Below are positions 24,012-34,968 of a stretch of DNA of 64,000 nt, piece after piece. The position numbers were made by a program, and so were the translations under genes. Numbering within the stretch: the first letter of the stretch is position 1; every line of letters starts with the position of its first letter. A model generated the notes under the pieces. It was not told the origin of the DNA, searched no databases, and was given only the letters and a program-made list of their open reading frames with translations. Source of the DNA: Anthoceros angustus (lineage: Eukaryota > Streptophyta > Anthocerotopsida > Anthocerotales > Anthocerotaceae); contig VJWM01000007.1 of assembly GCA_010909165.1 (NCBI GenBank), forward strand, positions 124,001 through 188,000, in the 5' to 3' direction.

Positions 24012-24660
24012 ATGTTCCCTCTACGCTTGCTTGGCGTTTGCTATTGTGAGCAATTGACCCGGCGGATATCACATATCTGTTACAGCTTCACAGTTCTGGA
24101 ATGCGCCGTAATCATGGGCGCCATCAAGCGAGTATTTCGTTATTTGAAGGAACACATCATTATGGCTTATGCTACAAGAAGCAGGAGTGACACCTACCTT
24201 GTCATTGCCTTTGGGCATCTGATGGGGATACACGCAAGAGCTTGTCAACATATGTGTTCTTCTTATCCTCTGTAGCTGTCACATGGAGTTGTAAGAAACA
24301 AAGCAGGATCGCCCTTTCAAGTACTGAAGCTGAATACAAATGCCTTCTGACATCTTGCGAAGAAGGCGAGTGGGCACGTTCCTTCCTCTCCTCGGTTCAT
24401 TGTGACGGTATCACCCTCATCTTTGTATTGTGATAACCAATGCGCCTTAGCCCTTGTTGATCGTCCTAGGTTTCACTGGGAAGCATATAAGTGCACACCA
24501 TTATGTGAGGGACGTCAAGGCTAGGGGATCATCAATCACATATACATCCATCTTGGCGAGAATCTGCGATGTCCTCACTAAGCCTCTACCTAAACACAAA
24601 CATCGGACACATGTAGAGGGCTTGGGCCTCATGGATTTCACCAAATATTTTACTACATGA
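24012..24660 (+). pseudogene. Copia A RNase H
   Basis: RVFRYLKEHIIMAYATRS (about 24130), SRIALSSTEAEYKCL (about 24304-24345, with the conserved Glu) and DVLTKPLPKHKHRTHVEGLG (about 24568), the classic end of Copia pol, ending at a stop at 24658-24660. Two frame changes. Confidence 0.88.
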
Positions 24661-24945
24661 TAGCTTACATTGTGGTCGGACCCACATGCTCTGTAACCTA
24701 GTCTCCCTCATGATGTCTTCACAAGCTCTTGTCCTAATTCTTGTCCTTCACTAATTCTCCATGCATCTAGTGGATGAAGCCACACACCTACCTAATCACA
24801 GGGCATGGAAATCAGCTCACCTCCTTGTCACTTGCTTCACTTGCTTCCGTTCATCTCGCTCATGGTGTACAAGGCAAGGGGAACAATATTATGAGAATTT
24901 TCTGGATAAGACTTTATTGAAAGTAGATTTTCAGATTTAACCCGT

Positions 24946-24961
24946 CGAGGTTAAGTGGGAG
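24946..24961 (+). other. Copia A polypurine tract
   Basis: GGTTAAGTGGGAG directly before the LTR start TGTTAAATAT; AAGTGGGAG is the usual plant Copia polypurine tract. Confidence 0.8.
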
Positions 24962-25280
24962 TGTTAAATATATAACCATCGTGGGTTAAATGCCCATAGC
25001 TTATTTAGGTTTACGTAATTAGGTTATGACTCATCATTTATTTATGCCTAGGGCTTTAGGTAGTTAGTTGTTATATTAGTTGCAACAACTTATGGTTGCA
25101 ACAACTTATGGTTGGAACAACTTATGATTACAACAAACTTGTTGTTGTAACCACCCAACCACCTAGCCTATTTAAAGGCTTGTACTTTACTCTTGATTAT
25201 TCATTGAATATACTTAGTCATTCATTATCTCTTGCTTTCCTTTGCCTTCCTAACAGCTAGGTGCACAAGGATTTTCCACA
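24962..25280 (+). repeat. Copia A/B LTR, plus orientation
   Basis: 319 bp, TGTTAAATAT to ATTTTCCACA. It holds a repeated ACAACTTATGGTT motif, TATTTAAAGG as a TATA-like box (near 25170), and is flanked by polypurine tract and primer site. The inverted copy at 29901-30221 differs at only a handful of positions, so the pair is young. Confidence 0.88.
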
Positions 25281-25705
25281 TGGTATCGAGCTGCCACTTC
25301 ACGATTTTGTTCTTTGTGCAATGCCTCGTAGGAGGGAGTGCATCACCACTTATGCGTGAGGTTTTCCCACGCAACTCTACAGTGTACAGGGTTCCTCCAA
25401 CACAGCGGACCATGGAGCCAATATTTTGACGAATATCGTACCGGATCCGCAAGCGCATTGGCGGAGGCAAGCACAAGAACGCAGCGATGTCATCGTGAGA
25501 GAGATCGTGGGGAGGCAATATCAAATGAAGAAAATGATGATTATGTCCGGACTCTAGTGAATCACTATCAAAATTGATCAACTATCACTATGGAAGACTT
25601 GATGTTCGAATTTCTCAATTGATTGCAAGACAAGATCTCTTTCTCACAGCCCTGCATGATATGGAGAAGAGATTGCAGCATAGCATTAATCAATGCACCA
25701 AGGAT
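25281..25705 (+). repeat. Primer site and leader (left inverted arm)
   Basis: TGGTATCGAGC (25281-25291) is a tRNA-iMet-type primer site with one base missing. Then comes a leader encoding a short N-terminal piece (MEPIF, ASALAEASTRTQ, EENDDY). The whole leader recurs inverted at 29469-29900, so LTR plus leader form arms of about 745 bp around 25706-29468. Confidence 0.8.
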
Positions 25706-26253
25706 TTTCCACAAATATCCTTCAAATTCAAATACCTTTTCGTATCCTTCGGGCTGTTCCATATACAGCTCTTCCTCCAAAATTCCATGCAAGAAGGCCG
25801 TTTTCACATCCATCTGCTGCAGCTCAAAATCACGCTCAGCAGCTAAAGCAAACATAAGACGGATTGATTGAGGCGTACGGAGAAGGTCTCTTGAAAGTCC
25901 GGACGGTATTTGCGTGAACCCACGTGCACGAGCCTCGCTTTATATCTTGCTATGTTGCCATTAGCATCTAATTTATGCTTAAATACCCATTTGCATGTTA
26001 TGGGTTTACGCCCCTTTGGTCGAGGAACAAGTTTCCAGGTACCATTTTGTATGAGGCTATTAAATTCATCATCCACTGCGTACTTCCACTTATCCCTATC
26101 TGGACCTGAAAATGCTTCTTTGAGGGTGACAGGTTCAGGAGGGATGACAGGCAAGGAGGCATTGTGGACAGCGGGTGTGCAAACTCCCACTGACTTGCGA
26201 AAGTCGATGGATGTGTAAGGGGGCTCTATCCATTCAGATGGAGGACGATGCAC
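25706..26253 (-). pseudogene. Copia B reverse transcriptase, truncated
   Basis: GTWKLVPRPKGRKPITCKWV (about 26050-25990), then MDVKTAFLHGILEEELYMEQ (about 25823-25765). The fingers region is shortened (KARLVHVGSRKYRPDFQETF) and the YVDD part is absent because of truncation at the arm junction. Confidence 0.85.
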
Positions 26254-26259
26254 AAGGGT

Positions 26260-27905
26260 GGATCGGCCTTGCGGTTGAGGAGCATTCTCTTGGGTAAATG
26301 GTCATTCTCATCGTGTAATGAGGCATGAGAAGAATCGAGGTTAGACTCGAGTCTACATGATTTTCTGGGTTCTCGGGTTGTTCATGATTTGAATTTTCAG
26401 CATCGGCAGTGCATCTACTTGTGCATCGGCAATGGAGGATCAAGATCCTGGTTGGTCGGCCACTGGAATTGGTGGGTTCGAGGTGGTGAGGCAGCACAGG
26501 ATGTACTGAGTTGCAAGGGTGGAATATCCGAGGCGATTCCATCAACATCATCGGTAGTCGAATGTTCCTCTGCGAATGTCAAGTTACCATCATGTTGAGC
26601 GGGCAAAAGCAGCTGTCCCCTGTGATTGGTGGCTCCAATGTCTCGAGAAGGTCACACTCCTTGCTACGATTGTGTAAGGTGTGCATCAATGAGTTTGTAG
26701 GCTTTAGCAATTTATTTGTACCAACAAATACTAACCCCTTTGAGCGATTGTCGAGTTTACGCCTTCTCTCGGTATGTATGCATAAGCTTTCGAACCAAAG
26801 ATGCGAAGATGCATGATACTTGGTTTCTCTTCGAATCTCTCGTGCTACCGTGGATGAATGTGATGGAAGTCTGTTGAGTATATATGTAGTAAATTCGACA
26901 CGCCCAATATGGAGAAGGTAATCCCGACCACAAGAGCATTGATCTCGTCATTCCCATCAATGTTTGATTCTTTCTGCGACCCCATTTCTTTGTTGGGTAT
27001 ATGGAGCGATAAGGCGATGAATAATGCCTTGGCGGTCAGAACTCCGTGAAGGCATGGTGACAAATTCACCACCGTTGTCACCCGAAAAGCTTTAGCAAAC
27101 GACGACCATACCGCACCATGGTTAACCAATCCTTGAAGATAGAAAATGTATCACTCTTATGATGCATAGGGTATGTCCACGTATCTGGCTATAGTGATTA
27201 ATGTCAAATAATAGGTTGCACCACCTAGTGAGAGTTTGTAGCCCACTGATGTCTGAATGCACTAAGTCGAGGGGCGATGTTGACTGCAGTGTGCTCTTGG
27301 AAAGGAGTCTCGTTGCTTGGCAAGAGTGCAAACTTCACAAATGGGAGCTCATTAAAACAACGTGGAAGAGGCTCACGATAGTAGTCCCGCTTAGAGATAT
27401 CAATGAGTTTAGTTACATTAGCATGGCCAATGCATGCTACGCCTGGCCGGATACTGAACGCAACCGTAGTAGAAAATGCTTGCCGTCGGAGGCGAGAAAA
27501 TGTCTAGACGGTACAATTCAATCTACAAAGGCTTTGAAGATACAAATGTTTGGAGCACTACGTCTAGAGAAACAACAAGCGTCATCGAGGCAGTAAGGAC
27601 TAGATCCTTCATCTTCATCAATTTGCTAAGTGACATCAAATTCTTAGCCATCTTTGGTACATACAAGACGTCGGGAAGAACTAACACACTATCGTCGTGT
27701 AGGGGAAACTTACAGACTCCTCTACCAAGGATCTGAAGACTACTCCCCACACTCTCATCACCCAAGTATACCTTTTCAGCGATTGTTGATAGTGTCAAAC
27801 TGGTAAAGAGAGATGCATCCCGACAGATATGGGCCGTGGCCCCTGAGTCCAAAAACCACCAATCCACCTCACTCGTCAAAGTGTTATTAAGACAAACAAG
27901 AAGAA
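26260..27905 (-). pseudogene. Copia B protease and integrase
   Basis: The aspartic protease motif WFLDSGATAHICRD lies at about 27860-27820, with the same VYLGDESV block as Copia A after it. Integrase pieces (LVHSDISGLQT near 27270, TVVNLSPCLHGVLTAKA near 27060, and FGSKAYAY-like near 26810) follow in shifted frames. A variable linker with a Pro/Asp-rich stretch lies at 26260-26600. Confidence 0.82.
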
Positions 27906-27908
27906 TCT

Positions 27909-28860
27909 TCACGGCTTGCTGAATTTGTGGATGTTGTTGAGGGTATCTATCTTGGCTTGTTGTGTGGTTATATGTGCAGAGGGTCGAGAAGAAGCCCGTT
28001 GAGGCTCGCCGGCTTTCTTTTTCCGGCATTCCCGTGCCCAATGCCCTGGAGTGCCACACCAATTGCATGTACCTTGTCGTTTCTGAGCAGAGGAAGATGA
28101 ACCAGTGTTGCCAGGTGTGTATGAACCAGGGCCAGCACGTTGATTCGGATTTCTCCCCCTTCCTCTACCTCTGCCTCTAGTTGCTGAGAAAACTTTGTCG
28201 GTTTTATGTTGCTTTTGTTGCCCTCTCATAAGTCGTGTTTGTTCTTCTTGGTATAGGGCTCCCACCAAAGCCTCCAGCGAAGGAGTTGGAGTTCCAGTGA
28301 AGGGACGCCTGAAGAGCAATGGGCATATTCGAGTAGTGACAAAGTTTGATAGCTTGCGGGAAGGCTGACCAGAAATTGTGCCACTGCGTCAGCTTCAGTC
28401 ATAGGACTCCCAAGTGCATTGAGTTGGGATCGCAAGCGTCGAAACTTGCTAACATGATGTGACACGGACTCACCATCTCTCATGCGCAGGCTGCAAAGTT
28501 CAAGGCGAATTGCACAAAAGGTCATCATGTTCTGAACCTTGTAAGTATTTGATAATTGATCCCATATATCCTTGGCTTTAGTCAAGTATTCGGTTTCAGG
28601 AATAAGGTCAGCATCCAAGCCGTTAACCAAAAGAGCAATGGCGATGCTATTGAAACCATCCCACTTGTCCTTGTCGACGAGTAACATTTGCAGCGGTTCC
28701 TTGTGCACGAGGACACCGGGTCCGGATAGGAGCCATCAACAACAATCCAAACGCCACGAGCTACCAAGGTAGTCTTCATGCAAACCTTCCAGATGTCAAA
28801 TCTCGTCCCATTGAAGCGGTCTTTGTCCTTGATATCGGATGTGAATGAAGGTGTTGCCAT
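27909..28860 (-). pseudogene. Copia B gag with zinc knuckle
   Basis: Starts MATPSFTSDIKDKDRFNGTR at 28860, a typical Copia gag start. It continues WDQLSNTYKVQNMMTF and HVSKFRRLRSQLNALGSPMT (UBN2-type gag domain, 28226-28708), then an RGRGRGR basic stretch and the knuckle CNWCGTPGHWAREC (CX2CX4HX4C, about 28068-28025). Two frameshifts lie near 28700 and 28320. Confidence 0.88.
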
Positions 28861-29468
28861 GGCGTTCGAATGTCAAGTGAATGAACTATAGTAGGACTGC
28901 TACAAGAGAGATGTCTACGAGTCAATAGAAAATGTGGGAGATTCATATCTAGGTAACTGCCTAAATGTGAAGGGTGCCCTAAAAATATAAAGGGTGCCCT
29001 AAAATCCAAAAAACTAACTTCAAATCAAACGTGCCCTAAAAACGAAGGGTGCCCTAAAATCCAAAAAAAACTATCTTAAAATCTGAAACGTGCCCTAAAA
29101 ACGAAGGGTGCCCTAAAAACTAATAAGAAAATTCATGTGAATTTTCTGGTGGAAGGGGAGGTGGTTATAATAACTGTTTTTTTTTATAACTACCTATTGG
29201 CAACAAAGAAATTGGGCAGCAAAGAATGCATGCAAAGAATTGCAGATTTGCAGCAAATCTCAAGCAAAAACAAGCAATTTCTTGCTCCAGCGTGATAGAA
29301 GTGGGCTCCCAAGCAATGCGCACTAACGCAATCATCCCCTCCACGCCAGCGGTCAAAGAACAATATCATCGTGGCTTTGCCCGATTGGCCCAATTTTTGC
29401 AATTTCTTCAACCGATTGTTGCATAAATAATTGGATCAAATGTTGGGTTGCGATACACCATCACTTAT
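28861..29468 (-). other. Upstream region of Copia B gag
   Basis: No gene. It contains the GGGTGCCCTAAAA repeat block (28970-29125), a poly-T run (29176-29186) and a stretch with repeated AAAGAATGCATGCAAAG and GCAGCAAATCTCAAGC. It may hold an untranslated leader that differs from the leader arm beside it. Confidence 0.5.
28970..29125. repeat. GGGTGCCCTAAAA tandem repeats
   Basis: Seven GTGCCCTAAAA units, five of them preceded by GG, in a higher unit of about 65 bp (ACGTGCCCTAAAAACGAAGG followed by GTGCCCTAAAATCC and an A-rich spacer). On the minus strand each carries TTTTAGGGCAC. Confidence 0.85.
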
Positions 29469-29900
29469 ATCCTTGGTGCATTGATTAATGCTATGCTGCA
29501 ATCTCTTCTCCATATCATGCGGTGTGAGAAAGAGATCTTGTCTTGCAATCAATTGAGAAATTCAACATCAAGTCTTCCATAGTGATAGTTGATCAATTTT
29601 GATAGTGATTCACTAGAGTCCGGGACATAATCATCATTTTCTTCATCGATATTGCCTCCCTCTCGATCTCTCTGATTACGATCTTGCTGCGTTCTTGTGC
29701 TTGCCTCGCCAATGCGCGCGGATCCGGGTACGATATTCGTCAAAATATTGGCTCCATGGTCCGTTGCAAGTTGGAGGAACCCGTTGTACACTGAGAGTTG
29801 CGTGGGAAAACCTCACGCATAAGTGGTGATGCACGGAGTCCCTCCTACGAGGCATTGCACAAAGAACAAAAATCGTGAAGTGGCATCGGGCTCGATACCA
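29469..29900 (-). repeat. Leader and primer site (right inverted arm)
   Basis: Inverted copy of 25281-25705. The primer-site complement GCTCGATACCA lies at 29890-29900; the short frame MEPIL...SKLINYHYGRLDVEFLN runs over about 29755-29549. Confidence 0.82.
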
Positions 29901-30221
29901 TGTGGAAAATCCTTATGCACCTAGCTAAGTTAGGAAGGCAAAGGAAAGCAAGAGATAATGAATGACGAAGTATATTCAATGAATAATCAAGAGTAAAGTA
30001 CAAGCCTTTAAATAGGCTAGGTGGTTGGGTGGTTACAACAACAAGTTTGTTGTAATCATAAGTTGTTCCAACCATAAGTTGTTGCAACCATAAGTTGTTG
30101 CAACTAATATAACAACTAACTACCTAAAGCCCTAGGCATAAATAAATGATGAGTCATAACCTAATTACGTAAACCTAAATAAGCTATGGGCATTTAACCC
30201 ATGATGGTTATATATTTAACA
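29901..30221 (-). repeat. Copia LTR, minus orientation
   Basis: Inverted copy of 24962-25280 (on the plus strand TGTGGAAAAT to TATATTTAACA). It directly abuts LTR-X at 30222. Confidence 0.88.
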
Positions 30222-30590
30222 CCGCATACTGTTTTACGCCACAAGCATTGCGGCGTGAATACTGCTATAACGGCCTCGCAAGGTTACGGTCTGGCGGTGC
30301 ATGCCCGTTCTCCTCGAGTCTTGCGTGGCGTCGCTGGTCCGTTCCACGGCTCAACTCACGAGTTACTTTCCTTGGCGTACTTATCACACGCACGGTCTGG
30401 CGTGGGTCCGGACTTATCCGTTCGTGGCGCCTACCATAGTAGGTAGTGCGTTCCTCACTCCGAGTCCGGAGTATACTCCGAGTGCCATCGGTGCTATCCA
30501 TGCTTATTTCTCCCCTTTTTCGCCTCATTTTATCCTTCACTCCTACAAAAAAAACAAAACCCTACCTATTTTCTAACCCCCAAGGGAAGT
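30222..30590 (-). repeat. LTR-X, nearly complete copy
   Basis: Shares the ATAACGGCC...TGCATGCCCGTTCTC block with 21372-21507 and matches, inverted, 59885-59505 along its whole length. That includes the GTCCGGA/ACTCCGGAGT repeats and the CTACAAAAAAAACAAAA stretch. Its first 130 bp repeat the piece on the left side of the Copia complex. Confidence 0.75.
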
Positions 30591-32136
30591 CCGTAGTCCA
30601 CAGCCACTCACAAGCAACCTACAACCGCAGGTCGGTCTCCCAAAACACAATTTCAAAGGCCCCTTACTCTCCTGACCTTAGCTTCCCATTAGTATCTTTC
30701 ACGTGGCCCTCTAAGGTCACACACACCCCTTCAAGCAGTCTCACAACTTGCCACACTTCAACTTACAAGTTACTCCCCAAAATTGTGGCTTTTCTCCACA
30801 AATTGTCACAGCTCCCACGGTCTTGAGCTTATGCTTGAGCTCCTTTTCATACCAACTCGCGACCTCCGCCACAATCCTTCCTGTTCCTCCTTACGCTAGC
30901 TCATGCCTTAGCTCTTGAAATTGTTACTCAACTTAGCACTTGAGAGTGCCCCCCTTAGGCCAAACAATCCTCCCAAGGCTTCAAAAATTCCTAGCCCCCT
31001 ATACCACCTTAGCTGGCGTTGCTACCTTCTCCCACACGTTGGGCACCCATGAAGTCTCACCACTCTCCGCTCACTCCTTAAGCCCTGAGCTCGCCCCCAA
31101 GCTCTACCCTTAGGCTCCTCTTTGGGCTTGCAACCCCAGGCGGGGTAGCTCGCCCACACCTCGCCTTGCACCCCTCTGCCGCGGCGCTGGCCTCTGTGCC
31201 TGCCGCCTTCCAAACTTCTCGCTCTCCTCCTTGCAGTGGTGCCGTGCCCTGGCGCTGCCGACCTTGGCACCACCGCCTTCCCCCAGGGCTCTGCCCTGAG
31301 CTCCTCCTTTCCTTGCACGCCAAAATCCTCTAGTGTGTCACCGTCTCCTCGCTCCAATCCTCCTAAACACACTCCCTCACTTGTGCCCCTTCCTTGCCTT
31401 GATGCACTTGGCCGTGGTGAAGTCAACCAAGTCCCCCTGCCTCATGAAGTGAGCACAAATTGCCAAGGAGAGAGATGGAGAGTGGCCGCTAAGTTAGGAA
31501 GTAAGCCCCCCAACTGACACCACCGTTGATGTCCGCCACATGGCACTATCTCCTTCGTTGAACCCTTTAAGCAGCCCTCCTGCCAAATATACCTAGGGCT
31601 CCTACTTTATCGCTACTTAAACTATGGGCTCTAAACTAATTACTAATTTCCTAGGTATATACACATATATAGCCTAAAAGAATTCCCTCCCACACGCATA
31701 GGGCAGCAACTTGTTCAGTAGGTCCCCCTACCTACAACTTATTGGCCAGGTACCTACCCTTCCCACTAAGCTATCCATTCCCGGGAAACTCCCAAATTCC
31801 TACCCTTGTCCCTAACTTTCATGAATGGTTCACAAAGAAACACTCGTTACTACCCACTGATCACTTTGATATCAAGATTGAACCAAAATGAACCAAACTG
31901 GATCAAAATGACAAAGGAACCCAAACTTTTGCGTTCCACACCCCGATTGGTACTCAATTCATAACAAGAAAACATTTCATATTTATTTGAATGAATAATA
32001 TATCCTTAAGCTGAGATATCTCAACATTATGATGATTATGGTATCGAAGGCCTATAATATCCGCTATATGTTTACTTTGGTCTATATATGTATGAAAGAA
32101 GAGGTCTAAAAGCGTGCGTTGTTGTTTTTGTTTAGG
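30591..32136. other. C/T-rich region without recognised gene
   Basis: Long C-rich and CCTT-rich stretches up to 31600, then AT-rich sequence. The open frames at 31022-31517 (both strands) are low-complexity Gly/Arg/Glu or Pro/Ser and show no domain. A candidate 3' splice site (TTGTTTTTGTTTAG) ends at 32136, just before the RING gene. Confidence 0.45.
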
Positions 32137-32221
32137 TTTGAGGAAATCTACGAAGAGCGTATGATCATGCTATTGTTCGAGATGGAGTAGGCGGGGCAAC
32201 GTCTATTGGGGCTATAACATC

Positions 32222-32917
32222 GTGCACGAGATTGTAAGCGATTTTTGGCATCAATACCAACTGATGGAGGGAGAAGGCAGGGGAGCTAGGCAAGGGCGTA
32301 GGAGACTGCGGTCGGAGCTGAATTTACGGCAACACACTATGGCAGCTTCGCTTCCTGCCGAGAACCCCAGGGAGGTGGGGGAGCACGACCACATTTGGAA
32401 TTACCTTTCACACGCGATGCAGCGAGGTGGGGAGCATATGTTGGGGGAGATTGGCTTGCATGAGTTGACCACACTGCAGGATTGTTTGCGCAATGTGGAG
32501 GACCTTGTAGATCGTGCTAAGGCAACAGCTGTGGAGCGGGAGATGGAAGTTGTAGCAGTGCAGAAGGCGGAGATTGAGTTCTCGAGAAACCGTGCCCTGG
32601 AGGAGAAGGCTGACATGCAAGCTGAGTTGGACATTGTCGCGCATGATCATAGAAACAGAATCCGGACTATGAAGGAATTGCAGAAAGCTGCTTTGGCGCA
32701 GCAGAAGGGAGAGCACGAGGCTCTCCTCGCTGAGGAGCAATGCAAGAGTGTTTGTAAGAAGTGTCTTGACAGGTATAGGGATGTGGTGGTGATGCCTTGT
32801 AAGCATTTCACTTACTGCCTGCAGTGCTTGGCGGAACACAGATTGCAGCAGGATAGATGCCCGAGTTGCAGAGGCCCCATCCACGGCATACTGGGGTGCC
32901 TCCTCGGCTATCCTTGA
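32222..32917 (+). CDS. RING-finger protein (putative E3 ubiquitin ligase), likely last exon
   Basis: An intact 231-codon frame, the best non-transposon gene in the window. The C-terminus is a C3HC4 RING: CKKC, MPCKHFTYCLQC, and CPSC spaced as in plant HC-type E3 ligases, followed by GPIHGILGCLLGYP and a stop. The first in-frame ATG is at 32264 (LMEGEG); the frame is open back to 32165, and a pyrimidine-rich TTTAG acceptor ends at 32136, so an upstream exon is likely. Residues 60-150 are helical; HMLGEIGLHELTTLQDCLRN resembles the start of a MADS K-box, though a plain coiled coil is equally possible. A RING of this type would pass ubiquitin from an E2 to a partner bound by the coil. TGTAATGTACAT at 33008 may be the poly(A) region. 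Confidence 0.75.
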   Translation: MHEIVSDFWHQYQLMEGEGRGARQGRRRLRSELNLRQHTMAASLPAENPREVGEHDHIWNYLSHAMQRGGEHMLGEIGLHELTTLQDCLRNVEDLVDRAKATAVEREMEVVAVQKAEIEFSRNRALEEKADMQAELDIVAHDHRNRIRTMKELQKAALAQQKGEHEALLAEEQCKSVCKKCLDRYRDVVVMPCKHFTYCLQCLAEHRLQQDRCPSCRGPIHGILGCLLGYP

Positions 32918-34968
32918 TTACGATCTGGTTGCAAGCATTCATTGCTTGTCATCAGAAATAGATTTCAATTGTTATGTTGTTAGTCGCATGACATTAGAAA
33001 TGAAGACTGTAATGTACATCCCAGCGCAGCAACCTACTTCTCTACCTGTAGCCCCAGCGCCTCTTCCGCGTCTAGGCCTCCTCTTTTTCCGCGTCACCGC
33101 TCCACTCTCAGGCATTTCCTGGTAGTTGTGCATATATCATGGGCCGGGGCGCACTATTATGCTAGGTTCCCATGTAACCCGAACCTGGAGCGATATTCTC
33201 GTAGCCTGTCTTCCAGGTTATGTGTGAACATTTCAACATCCGCACCTATAAGTTTGAGGTGCTTTGCAGAATCGAGTTTTTGATCAAAATTTAGTGCTTT
33301 ACTAATTGATACAATTGATTACAAGTGCTAAACTTATAGCCACTGTAATGCGAAGAGTTGTACCTCTTGATTTTGGAATATCGAGGGTATGGCTGGGTTA
33401 AGGTAAGCTAACCATGATGAGTACTCTAACGTAAAGTCGCGGCCTCGTCTGGGGCCACCAAGTGAATACCACGTACATCTAGATAGAAGCTAATTCTAGA
33501 AATCCCACCAAAATCGCGAAATCTGGCAGTAAAACATATTTAATTAAATAATATTCATGCGGATCCAGGATATACAAGAAACCGAAGCGAATACGTGGAA
33601 ATTTCGTATCCGTGTGGTCCTCCTTTAGTACACAACATCATAATGGGATTGAGATAAAAATATTCCACACTTTAACTTATCAACAATGCACTTATCAACA
33701 AATCAAAAACAAATATGCCAAACTTAAACTTATCACATAAACATTATGCAAAGGCGACTTCAAAGAAAGACTGACCTGCACTGACTGTAAGCGGCCTACG
33801 ACTCCTACCTGTAAACCACAACAGGATATAAGTAGGAGACTCCAAAGTATGCAATAATAATTTTTTGTCAAAGAATGAGACAGATGGACAAAATAAAAAA
33901 TGTCAAGTATAAGAATTACATAGTCCAACAATGTGTAAAGTGGATTAGAGAAGTAACCAACCTTGCAAGTCAATCAGATCAATCAGAACACTGACGGGAA
34001 GGTTGAGTCCACAATGATCACAAATCTGCAACAAAATATCGAGTTAGTCAGGCACAACATGTATGCAGCTGACAAATACATGAACAACACAATCAAGAAA
34101 GAACCGCAGGGCTCCAAAAACAAGATATCTGCTTCTAAGGAACTCAGGACAACCTCCAATCATTAAGAACATAAACATCTTTACAGCTCTTGAGAAACAA
34201 CTTATAGTGCACCACACTGAGGACCACGCAACAGAAGTTAAGAGGAGTCTGCTACTCAAACGTAGGAGATAACTTACATAAACTACCCGTGGTAGAACCA
34301 AGGATGAAGTTAAGGTGTCTGAAACAACAGCAATACGGAACTCACTCTGTATTAGTGTTAAGAGGCCACTAAGACCAAAAACATCTAAATGAGGACATAC
34401 GACGGGACACAATAGGTGGTCAAGAACAATGTTTTTCCAAACGACCAAGTTTAATTGAAACGACAAACGTAACTAAACTTATCTACATGAACACAAATAT
34501 GTTCCATGCACTGCCTTACTGCTCAAAGGGTTAACATGCAGATCGAATATATGTACTAGTGTTTAAAAAAAATGCAAGAATACAAAAAAATGAATCTGTA
34601 CACAGGATATACAGAAACAAACAGAAAGAAATACAAAACGGGCTAAACAACAAATAAAGAAACATTTGATTGCACCAGTCCACCACAAACACGACAAAAG
34701 AGCTAAACTAAAGGATGACAAACATCAGCACACAGACAGTTAGAGCAGGAGGGCAAGGAAACATACAAAAATACTACATCCAAAGAACTGAGAAAGACAT
34801 CCAATCATTAAACAACCATATACCATTATGCTCTTGTGAACAACTTGAAGAGCACCATACCGACTACCACGCAGCAGATGTTAAAACCCAACGTTCGAAC
34901 GTGACATAAATGAAAACCCGAACAACCTGGTGAGGCGCAGCGAAAGTGTATCAAAAGTAGCAGGCATT
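32918..34968. other. AT-rich non-coding region after the RING gene
   Basis: No protein domain seen. It contains an imperfect direct duplication: 34137-34265 and 34784-34905 share AATCATTAA, CTCTTG.GAA.CAACTT, AG.GCACCA and CACGCA.CAGA.GTTAA. The region 33040-33115 is C/G-rich. It may include the 3' untranslated part of the RING gene and an old non-autonomous element. Confidence 0.45.

Larger units (their letters stand above)
21508..25280 (+). mobile_element. Copia retrotransposon A, 5'-truncated
   Basis: Begins inside the protease region (EKVYLGDESVGSSLQILGRG) and runs through integrase, RT and RNase H to a polypurine tract and an LTR. Gag and the 5' LTR are missing on the left, where LTR-X abuts. 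The protein matches Copia B closely, so both are one family. Confidence 0.85.
25706..28860 (-). mobile_element. Copia retrotransposon B, gag to RT, 3'-truncated
   Basis: Same family as Copia A but inverted. Gag, protease, integrase and the first part of RT are present; RNase H is missing, and the RT ends just after EEELYMEQPEGYE where the leader arm begins. The junction at about 25700-25715 carries AAGGATTTTCCACA, identical to the end of the LTR. Confidence 0.85.

Noticed and set aside
28970-29125. Interstitial telomere
   Set aside because: Units are TTTTAGGGCAC with variable spacers, not a perfect TTTAGGG array.
31022-31517. Protein genes on both strands in the C-rich region
   Set aside because: Low-complexity composition on overlapping strands, no recognisable domain and no start or splice support.
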